From Aestuariirhabdus sp049985285 (GTDB lineage Bacteria > Pseudomonadota > Gammaproteobacteria > Pseudomonadales > Aestuariirhabdaceae), in NCBI RefSeq assembly GCF_049985285.1, contig NZ_JBNIEU010000001.1, positions 1,302,001 through 1,366,000 on the forward strand: a stretch of DNA of 64,000 bases, given 5' to 3'. Below the pieces are notes generated by a model. The model saw only the letters and a program-made list of their open reading frames with translations, was not told where the DNA came from and made no database searches. Below are positions 1-7,636 of the stretch, one piece after another; the first letter of the stretch is position 1; every line of letters starts with the position of its first letter. The position numbers and the translations under genes were made by a program.

Positions 1-323
1 TTTGCCTGAAAAATACGCCCATACTCGATCTGGCCGATCTGGCTGATCTGTCCGTCTGCGGGGCAGATCAGTTGTGCGGGGTCTGTCGCCAGCGTGCGGG
101 CGTCGGGTTTAAGTGCGCGGGTAAAGAACGCATTAAAATGCTCGTAGGCCTGTGGGTTTTCTTCCAATGCCTGGCTCATATCGACCTGATAGTGATTGAC
201 AAATGTGGTGATAAAGCGATTTTTGAGCCAGGGCCAGCGACACTCCGCGACCCATCCTGCGATGCGGGATAGAAGGTGCTGGGGAATAATGTATTGCAGT
301 AGAGCGAAAAATTTAGGGTTCAC
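1..323 (-). CDS. psd: Phosphatidylserine decarboxylase proenzyme, N-terminal part (cut by window edge)
   Basis: Makes phosphatidylethanolamine by decarboxylating phosphatidylserine at the inner membrane. Only the first 107 codons are present and the gene runs off the left edge. The translation from a GTG start (321-323) aligns by eye with the E. coli Psd N-terminus: LLQYIIPQHLLSRIAGW, then FNAFFTRALKPDAR and ICPADGQISQIGQIE. The LGST pyruvoyl cleavage site lies outside the window. The start follows the rhdA stop by 21 bp, which suggests co-transcription with rhdA. GTG is chosen because the other GTG six bases upstream meets a stop at once and no in-frame ATG lies near. The rhdA-psd order matches Pseudomonas. 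Confidence 0.9.
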   Translation of the reverse strand, partial: MNPKFFALLQYIIPQHLLSRIAGWVAECRWPWLKNRFITTFVNHYQVDMSQALEENPQAYEHFNAFFTRALKPDARTLATDPAQLICPADGQISQIGQIEYGRIFQA

Positions 324-344
324 GTCACGTTTCTCTTGGGCAGG

Positions 345-1160
345 CTAGTTTTCGATGGGAGTGTCGGGGAGGTTGCCCCATTCGGACCAGGAGCCTGCGT
401 AGGCCTGGATTGATTCAAAGCCGAGGGCTTTCCCGAGGAGGTAGGTGAAGCCGGAGCGGTGATGGGATTGGCAGTGGGTCACGATGCGCTTGTCGCGACG
501 TATGCCCAGGGACTCAAGCTCGGGGAGAAGGTTCTCGCGGATGCGCAGTTGCTTGCTGCGGTCCATCGCGCGGGTCCATTCGTAGTTAATCGCGCCCGGG
601 ATATGTCCGCCGCGCTGGGCCATCAGTCTCTCACCCCGGTACTCAGCGTCTGAACGCGCATCCCAAATCACCAGATCGTCGGCGCCCAACTGTGCCTGCA
701 AGACCTCGCGGGTTATCAGGGGGCTGTAGTCAAATTCCAGCTCAACCTCACTGGGGGGCGGTGTATTGGGCTGTTGTTCGCTGGGCTGGTTGTTGTCGAG
801 CCAGGCCAGCAGGCCTCCATTAAGGTAGGAGTAGTGCTTGTGTTGGATAAGGTCCAACGTCCAGATCATGCGCCCGGCCCAACCGCCCCCCTCATCGTCA
901 TAGACGACGATATGCTCCTGCCCGGTATAACCGATATCACTGAACAGTTGCTGTAACTGTTCCTCGGACAAGCATTTCCCCATCGCGGGCTCTTCTCGCC
1001 GCATGAGTCGGGATGGGTCCACATGAATGGCTCCTGGCACATGAGCGCGCGCGTAGAGGTCGCTTCGACATAGATCCAGGATCAGCAGCTCCGGGTGTCC
1101 AAGCAAGGGCTGGAGCTCGTCGGGTTCAAGGATCAGGGGAAGGTGGCGCAATTGGGTCAT
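345..1160 (-). CDS. rhdA: Thiosulfate sulfurtransferase (rhodanese), RhdA type
   Basis: Transfers sulfane sulfur from a persulfide-carrying cysteine to an acceptor in the cytoplasm. The 271 residues form two rhodanese modules. The N-terminal one (about 1-130) lacks the catalytic cysteine and the C-terminal one (about 150-271) has it. The active-site loop reads HCQSHHRSGFTYL with Cys230. Length, Cys number and loop closely match Azotobacter vinelandii RhdA, whose loop is CQTHHRSG and resembles Cdc25 phosphatases more than classical rhodaneses. The GSWSEWGN motif near the C-terminus is also typical. It lies between an HDOD gene and psd on the same strand. The physiological donor and acceptor cannot be read from sequence. 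Confidence 0.92.
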   Translation of the reverse strand: MTQLRHLPLILEPDELQPLLGHPELLILDLCRSDLYARAHVPGAIHVDPSRLMRREEPAMGKCLSEEQLQQLFSDIGYTGQEHIVVYDDEGGGWAGRMIWTLDLIQHKHYSYLNGGLLAWLDNNQPSEQQPNTPPPSEVELEFDYSPLITREVLQAQLGADDLVIWDARSDAEYRGERLMAQRGGHIPGAINYEWTRAMDRSKQLRIRENLLPELESLGIRRDKRIVTHCQSHHRSGFTYLLGKALGFESIQAYAGSWSEWGNLPDTPIEN

Positions 1161-1228
1161 GGCGAGAGTCTGCTACTGCGAAATCAAACGCACGATTGTA
1201 CGCTAACCAGACAATAAAACCAGACTCC

Positions 1229-2845
1229 TCAAGAGGGGCTTGGTTTGCTCGCCTTTGTGGATCTTGCCAGGTGGTTAAGGGTTGGTGCGGCCGCTTTGCA
1301 CAGGGCCTGAAAATACTGATAGTGCTTATCGGTCAGGGGGCGGCCGCTGGCTCCCATGTCAGCAAACAGTAGGGCGGCGCTGCGGTTGCCTGCGAAGAGT
1401 GAGCGCAGGAAAAACTGTTCGTTGCCGATCAACTCCCTGAATGAGGTGGGGATCTGGCTCCAGACCGCCTGTTGCTGAGGGCCTTTGATCCACAGTGCGG
1501 CGGGCTTTTGCATCATGCTGCGCATCAGGGAGGGAGGAGTCAGGTCGAGGGTAAAGACAAGGCTTTCATCACCATAGCGGCGGAATGAGATGAGTTTCGA
1601 GCGCTCCTTGTTGGGGAGCGCGATCACCACGCGGTCAAAACCAAGCCCTTCGTACAGGGCCTCGCCCAGAAGATCGATGAGGGCCGGCAGATTGCTGACG
1701 CTCTGGGGTTCATGGGCGAGTTTGTGGTGTATCTCCTTGAATCGAGCAGGGTTCGCCTTTCTGGGTGGCTGATTCGGCGGGGCGCTGAGGGGAGTTCCGA
1801 TGGCCGCCTTTGCCGGTACTGAGGTGCTCGGATGCCCTTTGTGTTCGGGGGTGGGCCACAGCAGGGCAGCGGCTGGTGCTGGCATAAGCCAATCGCGCTC
1901 CTCGTGAGAGGTATCGATGGCCGCTTTGTGGCATAGGCTGATCGCGTTTTCAATGTCGGTGCCGGTGAAGAGCGCCAGCAGGCGCTGTAACCGTCGCATG
2001 CCTTTGCTGTACCAGCTATGGGTGGCTTTGAGGGCGATCAGGTTGGCCAGCATTACGGCGCCACAGTGACCATTTCTTATCAGTTTGATGGTGCGGTGGT
2101 CGTGGAGCAGGTGTAGGTAGCGGTCGTATAGAGGGGCCTGAGTATAGCGCTGGCTGCTGGGCTTGATGGCGATGCGCGAAAGCTGCAGCCATTGTTCGCC
2201 GGAGACCTCGGCAAACTGCTCGCGATCGTTGTGGTCGAGGCGGGGGAGCGGCCAGTAGCTGTCCAGTTGTTGTGCCAGTTCGTCGATAGTGCACCCCAGC
2301 ACCTCTTTCTCGCCCCGGTAGATATCTCCGCCCTGTGCAAGCCTCTGCTGCAGTTCATGCATCGTATCGGGAGCGTGTAACCACAGCGGCCAGCGGATCA
2401 TCTGCGCAAACAGCGTGGTCCAGAAAACCGCTTCGCTTGCCTCCCGGTTAAGGTGCTGGTACCAGCAGAGGGCTTGTCGTGCGGCGTGATAGCTGGTGGT
2501 GATCGCATGACAGTAGTACTGGCTGGCAGCGTCACGGTGGGGGCTGATCGGTTCCAGAGTGTCGAGTAACTGCCTCAGGGGAGTGAGCCCCATCAGCGAC
2601 AGGGCATGTTCCAGGTTATTTACGCGAGGATCATCGGGATTACGCTTGCTATTAACTGCTGCGAAAACGTGTAAACAGATTACCGGACAGGGGCGCATCA
2701 ACTGGGCCAGCTGATAAAGAGAGACGGCCTCATTTTTCAGCGCATCCACCACGTCCCGATAAGACCTTTCCATCACTGGCAGTGGCTTGCTTTTTAACAG
2801 GAGTTGCCAGTGTTCCGCTGTGCGCGTGGTATTATCGCTGCTCAT
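1229..2845 (-). CDS. HDOD domain protein with C-terminal GAF-like region
   Basis: A 538-residue cytoplasmic protein. Residues about 15-260 look like an HDOD domain, a catalytically degraded HD-fold found in bacterial signalling proteins: it opens LPVMERSYRDVVDAL and continues with SLMGLTPLRQLLDTLEPI. A proline-rich linker (about 325-365) leads to a C-terminal part (about 370-530) whose pattern, such as GLGFDRVVIALPNKERSKL, suggests a GAF-like sensor. A gene of this type occupies the same place beside motAB in Pseudomonas, so a link to motility or surface signalling is plausible but inferred. It is transcribed divergently from motA and followed by rhdA on the same strand. No catalytic residues can be assigned. 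Confidence 0.75.
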   Translation of the reverse strand: MSSDNTTRTAEHWQLLLKSKPLPVMERSYRDVVDALKNEAVSLYQLAQLMRPCPVICLHVFAAVNSKRNPDDPRVNNLEHALSLMGLTPLRQLLDTLEPISPHRDAASQYYCHAITTSYHAARQALCWYQHLNREASEAVFWTTLFAQMIRWPLWLHAPDTMHELQQRLAQGGDIYRGEKEVLGCTIDELAQQLDSYWPLPRLDHNDREQFAEVSGEQWLQLSRIAIKPSSQRYTQAPLYDRYLHLLHDHRTIKLIRNGHCGAVMLANLIALKATHSWYSKGMRRLQRLLALFTGTDIENAISLCHKAAIDTSHEERDWLMPAPAAALLWPTPEHKGHPSTSVPAKAAIGTPLSAPPNQPPRKANPARFKEIHHKLAHEPQSVSNLPALIDLLGEALYEGLGFDRVVIALPNKERSKLISFRRYGDESLVFTLDLTPPSLMRSMMQKPAALWIKGPQQQAVWSQIPTSFRELIGNEQFFLRSLFAGNRSAALLFADMGASGRPLTDKHYQYFQALCKAAAPTLNHLARSTKASKPSPS

Positions 2846-2962
2846 TGATGGAGTTCGCTTTTTGCTGTTCGCGGGATCGTTGATTATAGGTTTAACTCAT
2901 TATATGGTTATTTTCCCGTAACAACAGGCGTTACTGCCCGCTTTTGGGATCAGGAAGGAAAT
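2846..2962. promoter_or_regulatory. Divergent intergenic region between the HDOD gene and motA
   Basis: This 117-bp gap must hold the promoters of both the HDOD gene and motAB. A TTGATT at 2880-2885 followed by AT-rich TATATG at 2901-2906 is the only promoter-like pair I see, and its 15-bp spacing is short. No flagellar sigma-28 element is obvious. The motA ribosome binding site is AGGAAGGAAAT just before the ATG. The promoter call is weak. Confidence 0.35.
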
Positions 2963-3814
2963 ATGCTCAAGCTGCTGGGAATATTGGTGGTAATAGGCAG
3001 TGTGTTGGGAGGCTTTGTGCTCTCTCACGGTAAACTGTTGGCGCTTTGGCAGCCTTTTGAGCTGCTGATTATCGGTGGTGCCGCACTCGGGGGCTTTATG
3101 ATAGCCAACCCATGGGGGGTGCAGGTGGCGGTTCTGCGCAGTGTGCCGAATATGTTTTTTGGCAACCGCTTCAACCGCGCCTTTTACATGGATCTGCTGG
3201 GATTGCTCTATGACCTGCTCAACAAGAGCCGGCGAGACGGCATGATGTCGATTGAGGCGGATGTCGATGAACCCTCCGCCAGCGCAGTATTTACCCGCTA
3301 TCCTGCAATTTTGAAAGATCAGCAGTTAACCGATTTTATTGCCGACTACCTGCGCCTGATGTCATCGGGCAACATGGCGCCCCATGAGCTGGAAGCCCTG
3401 TTCGATATGGAGATCGAGACCCGTCTCGAAGAGTTTGAGCGCCCGGGGATGGCCGTGACCAAAGTCGCCGATGCGCTGCCAGGCTTTGGTATCGTGGCGG
3501 CGGTACTGGGTATTGTTATCTCTATGGAGGGGATCGCCGGTCCCCCTGAAGAGCTGGGGGCGCATGTTGCTGCTGCGCTGGTGGGAACGTTTATCGGTAT
3601 TCTGGCCGCCTACGGCTTTGTCGGTCCGCTGGGAACGGCGCTGGAGCAAGGGGCGCAAGAGGAGTTGAACGGATACGAAACCGTGAAGGCCTGCCTGGTC
3701 TCTTCCCTGGGGGGGATGCCTCCAGCGTTGGCGGTGGAGTTTGGACGTAAGGCGCTCTACAGCGATGCGCGTCCGAGCTTTACCGAGCTGGAGAACCATG
3801 TCCGGGGACGGTAA
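2963..3814 (+). CDS. motA: Flagellar motor stator protein MotA
   Basis: Forms with MotB the ion-conducting stator that drives flagellar rotation in the inner membrane. The 283 residues have four membrane segments: two near the N-terminus (about 1-55) and two around 170-220. The cytoplasmic loop has SRRDGMMSIEADVDEP, matching the charged rotor-contact region (Arg90/Glu98 of E. coli MotA). The PGFG motif after TKVADAL holds the conserved proline by the channel. The start has a strong AGGAAGG site. motB follows after 2 bp. Sequence suggests the E. coli-like class, but ion choice (H+ or Na+) is not proven here. Confidence 0.95.
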   Translation: MLKLLGILVVIGSVLGGFVLSHGKLLALWQPFELLIIGGAALGGFMIANPWGVQVAVLRSVPNMFFGNRFNRAFYMDLLGLLYDLLNKSRRDGMMSIEADVDEPSASAVFTRYPAILKDQQLTDFIADYLRLMSSGNMAPHELEALFDMEIETRLEEFERPGMAVTKVADALPGFGIVAAVLGIVISMEGIAGPPEELGAHVAAALVGTFIGILAAYGFVGPLGTALEQGAQEELNGYETVKACLVSSLGGMPPALAVEFGRKALYSDARPSFTELENHVRGR

Positions 3815-3816
3815 TC

Positions 3817-4791
3817 GTGGATAAAGACCAATCCATTATCATCAAGCGCGTCCGCAAGGGACGCCATAGGCACCACGGTGGCTCATGGAAAATTGCGTTT
3901 GCTGATTTTGCCACGGCGATGATGGCGTTCTTTCTGGTGCTGTGGCTGACCTCGCAAACCACGCCCGAGCAGAAGATGGCGATAGCAGGTTTTTTTCACG
4001 ATCCTGCAGGCTTTAGCAAGAGCGCCAGCCCCTATGTGATCGATTTGGGCGGTTCGGCGGCAGTGACGAAAGGGGAGGGGATTGGCGCGCCGATGGATGA
4101 GGATGACGCCAAACGTCTTGACGCCGAGGAGATCACTTCGATCGCAGATCAGATTGAGGAGACTCGACTCGAATCGTTGTTGAGCGAGTTGCAGGCCAAG
4201 GTCGAGGAAAATGAGATGCTGCGCCGCTTTAAGGATCAACTGATCATGGAGATTACCCCCGATGGCTTGCGTATCCAGGTTGTGGATGACAGCCAGCGAC
4301 CCATGTTTGATAGCGGCAGCTCCACCCTGAAGTATTATTTTGAAGACATTCTATTGGAGATCGCGCCGCTGGTTGGGTCGGTGCCCAATAAGATCAGTAT
4401 CAGTGGCCACACCGATTCAACACCCTTTATCAACGACGAGGGGATTGGAAACTGGGAACTCTCTGGCGCACGCGCCAACACCGCCCGGCGCACGCTGCTG
4501 TTTGGGGGGGTGGCTGATTCCCAGGTGGCGCAGGTTGTGGGTTATGGCGACTCCATCCTGTTCGACACGGCGAATCCTACCAACCCGGTCAACCGTCGTA
4601 TCGACATCCTGATCATGAGCAAACGCACCCAAAACAACATAGAGCGTATGGCAGGGGGGCTGGAAAAGCGCGCGAGAACAGTTCCAGAGGCCGCCCAGCC
4701 ACAGGACGCGCAAGGCCAGGAGCGTTTCAACCTGTTTGATGCCCGTGAGCGGGCTCAGCAAAATCAATTACCCGCGGACCAGAATTTCTAG
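3817..4791 (+). CDS. motB: Flagellar motor stator protein MotB
   Basis: The peptidoglycan-anchored partner of MotA. The 324 residues start with a basic cytoplasmic tail, then one membrane helix holding the ion-binding aspartate Asp30 in FADFATAMMAFFLVLWL, a plug/linker region, and a C-terminal OmpA-like peptidoglycan-binding domain (about 145-275) with ISGHTDSTPF and NRRIDI. The start is GTG at 3817, two bases after the motA stop, so translation is probably coupled. The last 45 residues are a polar tail rich in Q, A and R. MotB with Asp in this helix carries protons or sodium depending on surrounding residues. Confidence 0.95.
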   Translation: MDKDQSIIIKRVRKGRHRHHGGSWKIAFADFATAMMAFFLVLWLTSQTTPEQKMAIAGFFHDPAGFSKSASPYVIDLGGSAAVTKGEGIGAPMDEDDAKRLDAEEITSIADQIEETRLESLLSELQAKVEENEMLRRFKDQLIMEITPDGLRIQVVDDSQRPMFDSGSSTLKYYFEDILLEIAPLVGSVPNKISISGHTDSTPFINDEGIGNWELSGARANTARRTLLFGGVADSQVAQVVGYGDSILFDTANPTNPVNRRIDILIMSKRTQNNIERMAGGLEKRARTVPEAAQPQDAQGQERFNLFDARERAQQNQLPADQNF

Positions 4792-4800
4792 GCCGTAACC

Positions 4801-4819
4801 CGCCGTTCCGGCAACGGCG
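4801..4819 (+). terminator. Possible hairpin terminator between convergent motB and rsgA
   Basis: CGCCGTT-CCGGC-AACGGCG forms a perfect 7-bp GC-rich stem with a 5-base loop, ten bases after the motB stop. No T tract follows on either strand, so intrinsic termination is uncertain. Its position between convergent genes makes a 3'-end hairpin likely. Confidence 0.45.
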
Positions 4820-4866
4820 CTCAGGTGCACAGTTGATTTGTGGATAAACCTTTGGGGTGCTACCGG

Positions 4867-5877
4867 TCAGTTACCGGAAAGTATGTGGCGGTAACTGGCG
4901 AGGCGCTGTGAGCTGATCTGTCCCTCCTTCAGTGCCTTGAGTAGCGCACAGCCCGGCTCGTGTTCGTGCTGGCAGTCACGGAAGCGACAGTAGCCCAGGA
5001 AGGGCCGAAACTCTCGAAATCCGTCTATCAGTGTCGACTGGTCGATATGACCAAGGCCAAACTCCCGGATGCCCGGAGAGTCAATCAGATCGCCCCCCGC
5101 CGGAAAGTGAAACAGTTTCGCGGCGGTAGTGGTGTGAGTGCCTTTACCGGACTGCTCCGACAGTGCACCTACCCGAATATCCACGCCGGGTAAGAGCGCG
5201 TTGATCAGTGACGATTTGCCCACGCCCGATTGGCCCACAAAAACGCTGGTGTGGTTCCGTAACAGCGCCTTTATTTCGTCGAGTCCGGTGCTGGTGTGGG
5301 TCGATGCGTGTATCACCCGATAACCGATGGATTCATAGCGCCCCAGCAGTTGCGCGAAATGTTCGCGGTTGTCATCGCCGATCAGGTCGACCTTGTTAAA
5401 CAGGATAACCGGTTCTATATCAACCGCCTCGGCGGCCACCAGATAGCGATCGATCAGGTTGGGGTGCGGCGTTGGTAAGGGAGCGATCACCTGTACGATG
5501 TAGTCGATATTCGCGGCTACCGGCTTCAACTGTCCGCGACTGTCGGGTCGGCAGAGCTCTGATTTTCTTTCCTGCGCGGCGACCACGATTCCGCTATTGT
5601 CGTTGCCGGCACGCCAGATGATATGGTCACCGGTTACCAGTTGCGGCAAGTTGGCCCTCAGGTGACAACGGAACAGGGTGTTGGGCTGATCAATTGGTTC
5701 GATATCCAGCTGGCTGCCGTAGTGGGCAATGACAGTCCCTTGCTGTTCGCCGCCGAGTTCGCCCGCCTGCAGCTGCTCCTGCACCCTGTCTTCCCGCGAC
5801 TCTGCCCGCTTGGTCCGTTCCTGCTGGATCTTCTCGATACGCCAGTTTTGCCGGCGGTTTAGACGTCGTTTGCTCAG
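4867..5877 (-). CDS. rsgA: Ribosome small-subunit maturation GTPase RsgA, apparent CTG start
   Basis: A circularly permuted GTPase that checks late 30S assembly. Motifs occur in permuted order: FNKVDLIGD (G4), then GQSGVGKSSLINALL (Walker A/G1), then DSPGIREFGLG (G3). A C-terminal zinc knuckle CRFRDCQHEHEPGC follows. The first in-frame ATG/GTG is GTG at 5782-5784, but that would remove a well-conserved basic N-terminus. Translation upstream reads SKRRLNRRQNWRIEKIQQER, matching Pseudomonas RsgA. In that extension the only start-like codon after the in-frame TAG is CTG at 5875-5877, with AAGGA at 5885-5889 seven bases upstream. I therefore call a CTG start, giving 336 residues. Divergent from orn. 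Confidence 0.85.
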   Translation of the reverse strand: MSKRRLNRRQNWRIEKIQQERTKRAESREDRVQEQLQAGELGGEQQGTVIAHYGSQLDIEPIDQPNTLFRCHLRANLPQLVTGDHIIWRAGNDNSGIVVAAQERKSELCRPDSRGQLKPVAANIDYIVQVIAPLPTPHPNLIDRYLVAAEAVDIEPVILFNKVDLIGDDNREHFAQLLGRYESIGYRVIHASTHTSTGLDEIKALLRNHTSVFVGQSGVGKSSLINALLPGVDIRVGALSEQSGKGTHTTTAAKLFHFPAGGDLIDSPGIREFGLGHIDQSTLIDGFREFRPFLGYCRFRDCQHEHEPGCALLKALKEGQISSQRLASYRHILSGN

Positions 5878-5960
5878 GGGAGTGTCCTTGTGTCGTTTAC
5901 GGCAGGGCGCCTAGGGCATTATTATGGAGCTTTAGTGTGTTATCAACCGGAGAGATGTGG

Positions 5961-6506
5961 ATGTCTAAAGCGGAAAACCTGATATGGATCGACCTTGAGA
6001 TGACCGGCCTCGACCCGGAAGCCGATCGCATTATCGAAATCGCGACTATTGTTACCGATCCGCAGCTCAATGTTATTGCCGAGGGGCCGGTGATCGCAGT
6101 GCATCAGCCGGTCGCGCTGATTGAGGGGATGGATGAGTGGTGTACTCGCACCCATGGTGCCAGTGGTTTGACCGAGCGGGTACTCAATAGCACCCAGGAT
6201 GATGCTGCGGCAGAACAGGCCACGCTGGAGTTTTTGCGTTTGCATACTGAGCCCAATAGCTCACCCATTTGCGGTAACACTATCGGTCAGGATCGACGTT
6301 TTCTTGAGCGCTATATGCCTGAGCTGGAAGCTTATTTTCACTATCGTTACCTCGATGTCAGCACCCTCAAGGAGCTTGCGCGGCGCTGGAAACCGCAGAT
6401 TTTGAGTGGTTTGACGAAAACGGGCACCCACCTGGCGCTGGACGATGTCCGCGATTCGATCGAAGAGTTACGATACTACCGCGAGCACTTCCTCAACCTG
6501 GATTGA
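5961..6506 (+). CDS. orn: Oligoribonuclease
   Basis: A DEDDh 3'-5' exonuclease that degrades very short RNAs, including pGpG from c-di-GMP turnover. The 181-residue product starts MSKAENLIWIDLEMTGLDP and contains the DxE motif in IDLEMTG, then SPICGNTIGQDRRFL, YRYLDVSTLKELARRW and the final HLALDDVRDSIEELRYYR with catalytic His and Asp. The reading frame opens at 5937, but ATG 5961 fits the family N-terminus and has GGAGA about eight bases upstream. Its 3' end overlaps the convergent queG by 14 bp. Confidence 0.96.
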   Translation: MSKAENLIWIDLEMTGLDPEADRIIEIATIVTDPQLNVIAEGPVIAVHQPVALIEGMDEWCTRTHGASGLTERVLNSTQDDAAAEQATLEFLRLHTEPNSSPICGNTIGQDRRFLERYMPELEAYFHYRYLDVSTLKELARRWKPQILSGLTKTGTHLALDDVRDSIEELRYYREHFLNLD

Positions 6507-7569
6507 CGCCATGGCGTGCGAGCGCCCAGTGAATGTGCTCGAGCACCATCGGGTTCTCGTATCCGAGCCTGGCTTGCAGGGCCTGGATTACCCGGGGGGA
6601 CGAGGGGGCGTTGCCCAGCCCTACCGCCAGATTGCGCAGCCAGCCGTTGTAGCCGCTACGACGAATCGGAGAGCCTGCGGTACGATCCAGGAACTGCGCC
6701 TCGCTCCATTCGAAGAGCTCGGCCAGATCGCTGCTGTCGAGTTGGTGGCGAGGGCGAAAATCGTTCTCTTTGCTGGATTTGGCAAATCGGTTCCACGGAC
6801 ACACTAGCTGGCAGTCATCGCAGCCAAATACCCGGTTCCCCATGGCTTCTCGTAACTCCAGCGGAATGGCGCCCTTGAGTTCAATGGTCAAATAGGAGAT
6901 GCAACGACGCGCATCGAGCCGGTGAGCGTCGACAAAGGCGTCGGTTGGGCACACCTCCAGGCAGCGGGTGCAGCTGCCGCAGTGATCGCTGGTGTCGGCG
7001 CTGTCCAGGGGGAGAGGTAGATTGGTAAAAAGCTCTCCCAGGAAAAACCAGGACCCGGCTTGGCGGTTGATCAACATGGTGTTCTTGCCGATCCAGCCGA
7101 GCCCGCTGCGGCTGGCGAGCGCTCGTTCGAGGATCGGAGCGCTATCGACGAACGCGCGGTAGCCGTGAGCGCCGACGACCTCCTCGATCTGCTTTCCCAG
7201 CAGTGACAGGCGCTTACGAACCAGTTTGTGATAGTCGCGACCCAGTGCGTAGCGGGAGAGGTAGGCCTTGTCCGGGTTATTGAGGATGCGGATGCAATCG
7301 GTATCGGGGGGCAGATAGTCGATGCGGGCGCTAATGACCCTCAGGGTGCCGGGGAGTAGTTCGTCAGGACGGCTGCGCAGGGTGCCGTGGCGGGCCAGAT
7401 AATCCATCTCACCATGGTAACCCTGCTTTAGCCAGTGCTGCAGATGCTGTTCATGTTCTCCGAGGTCAACGCTCCCGATCCCCATTTGTTGAAAGCCGAG
7501 CTCACGCCCCCAGCGATGGATCTCCGTCGCCAGGTGTTTGTAGTCGATACCGGATTCTGATGAAGGCAT
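6493..7569 (-). CDS. queG: Epoxyqueuosine reductase QueG
   Basis: Catalyses the last step of queuosine synthesis, reducing epoxyqueuosine in tRNA anticodons with a cobalamin and two [4Fe-4S] clusters. The product has 358 residues. The conserved SAPILERALASRSGLGWIGKN stretch is present. Cluster cysteines are seen in CGSCTRCLEVCPTDAF and CDDCQLVCPWNRF, and the C-terminus holds a HEAT-like region (GYNGWLRNLAVGLGN). The frame stays open to 7704, but that extension would overlap the divergent nnr start. ATG 7569 (MPSSESG) is preferred. Confidence 0.94.
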   Translation of the reverse strand: MPSSESGIDYKHLATEIHRWGRELGFQQMGIGSVDLGEHEQHLQHWLKQGYHGEMDYLARHGTLRSRPDELLPGTLRVISARIDYLPPDTDCIRILNNPDKAYLSRYALGRDYHKLVRKRLSLLGKQIEEVVGAHGYRAFVDSAPILERALASRSGLGWIGKNTMLINRQAGSWFFLGELFTNLPLPLDSADTSDHCGSCTRCLEVCPTDAFVDAHRLDARRCISYLTIELKGAIPLELREAMGNRVFGCDDCQLVCPWNRFAKSSKENDFRPRHQLDSSDLAELFEWSEAQFLDRTAGSPIRRSGYNGWLRNLAVGLGNAPSSPRVIQALQARLGYENPMVLEHIHWALARHGVNPG

Positions 7570-7636
7570 GGGGTCGCTGGCAGTGGTTGGTTTCTGGCAT
7601 ACTGGAGCTAAGGCAACAGCTTTGCCGGGGGAGTCG

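Noticed and set aside
4792..4866. Small RNA or gene between motB and rsgA
   Set aside because: Only 75 bp, with a hairpin but no promoter or open frame.
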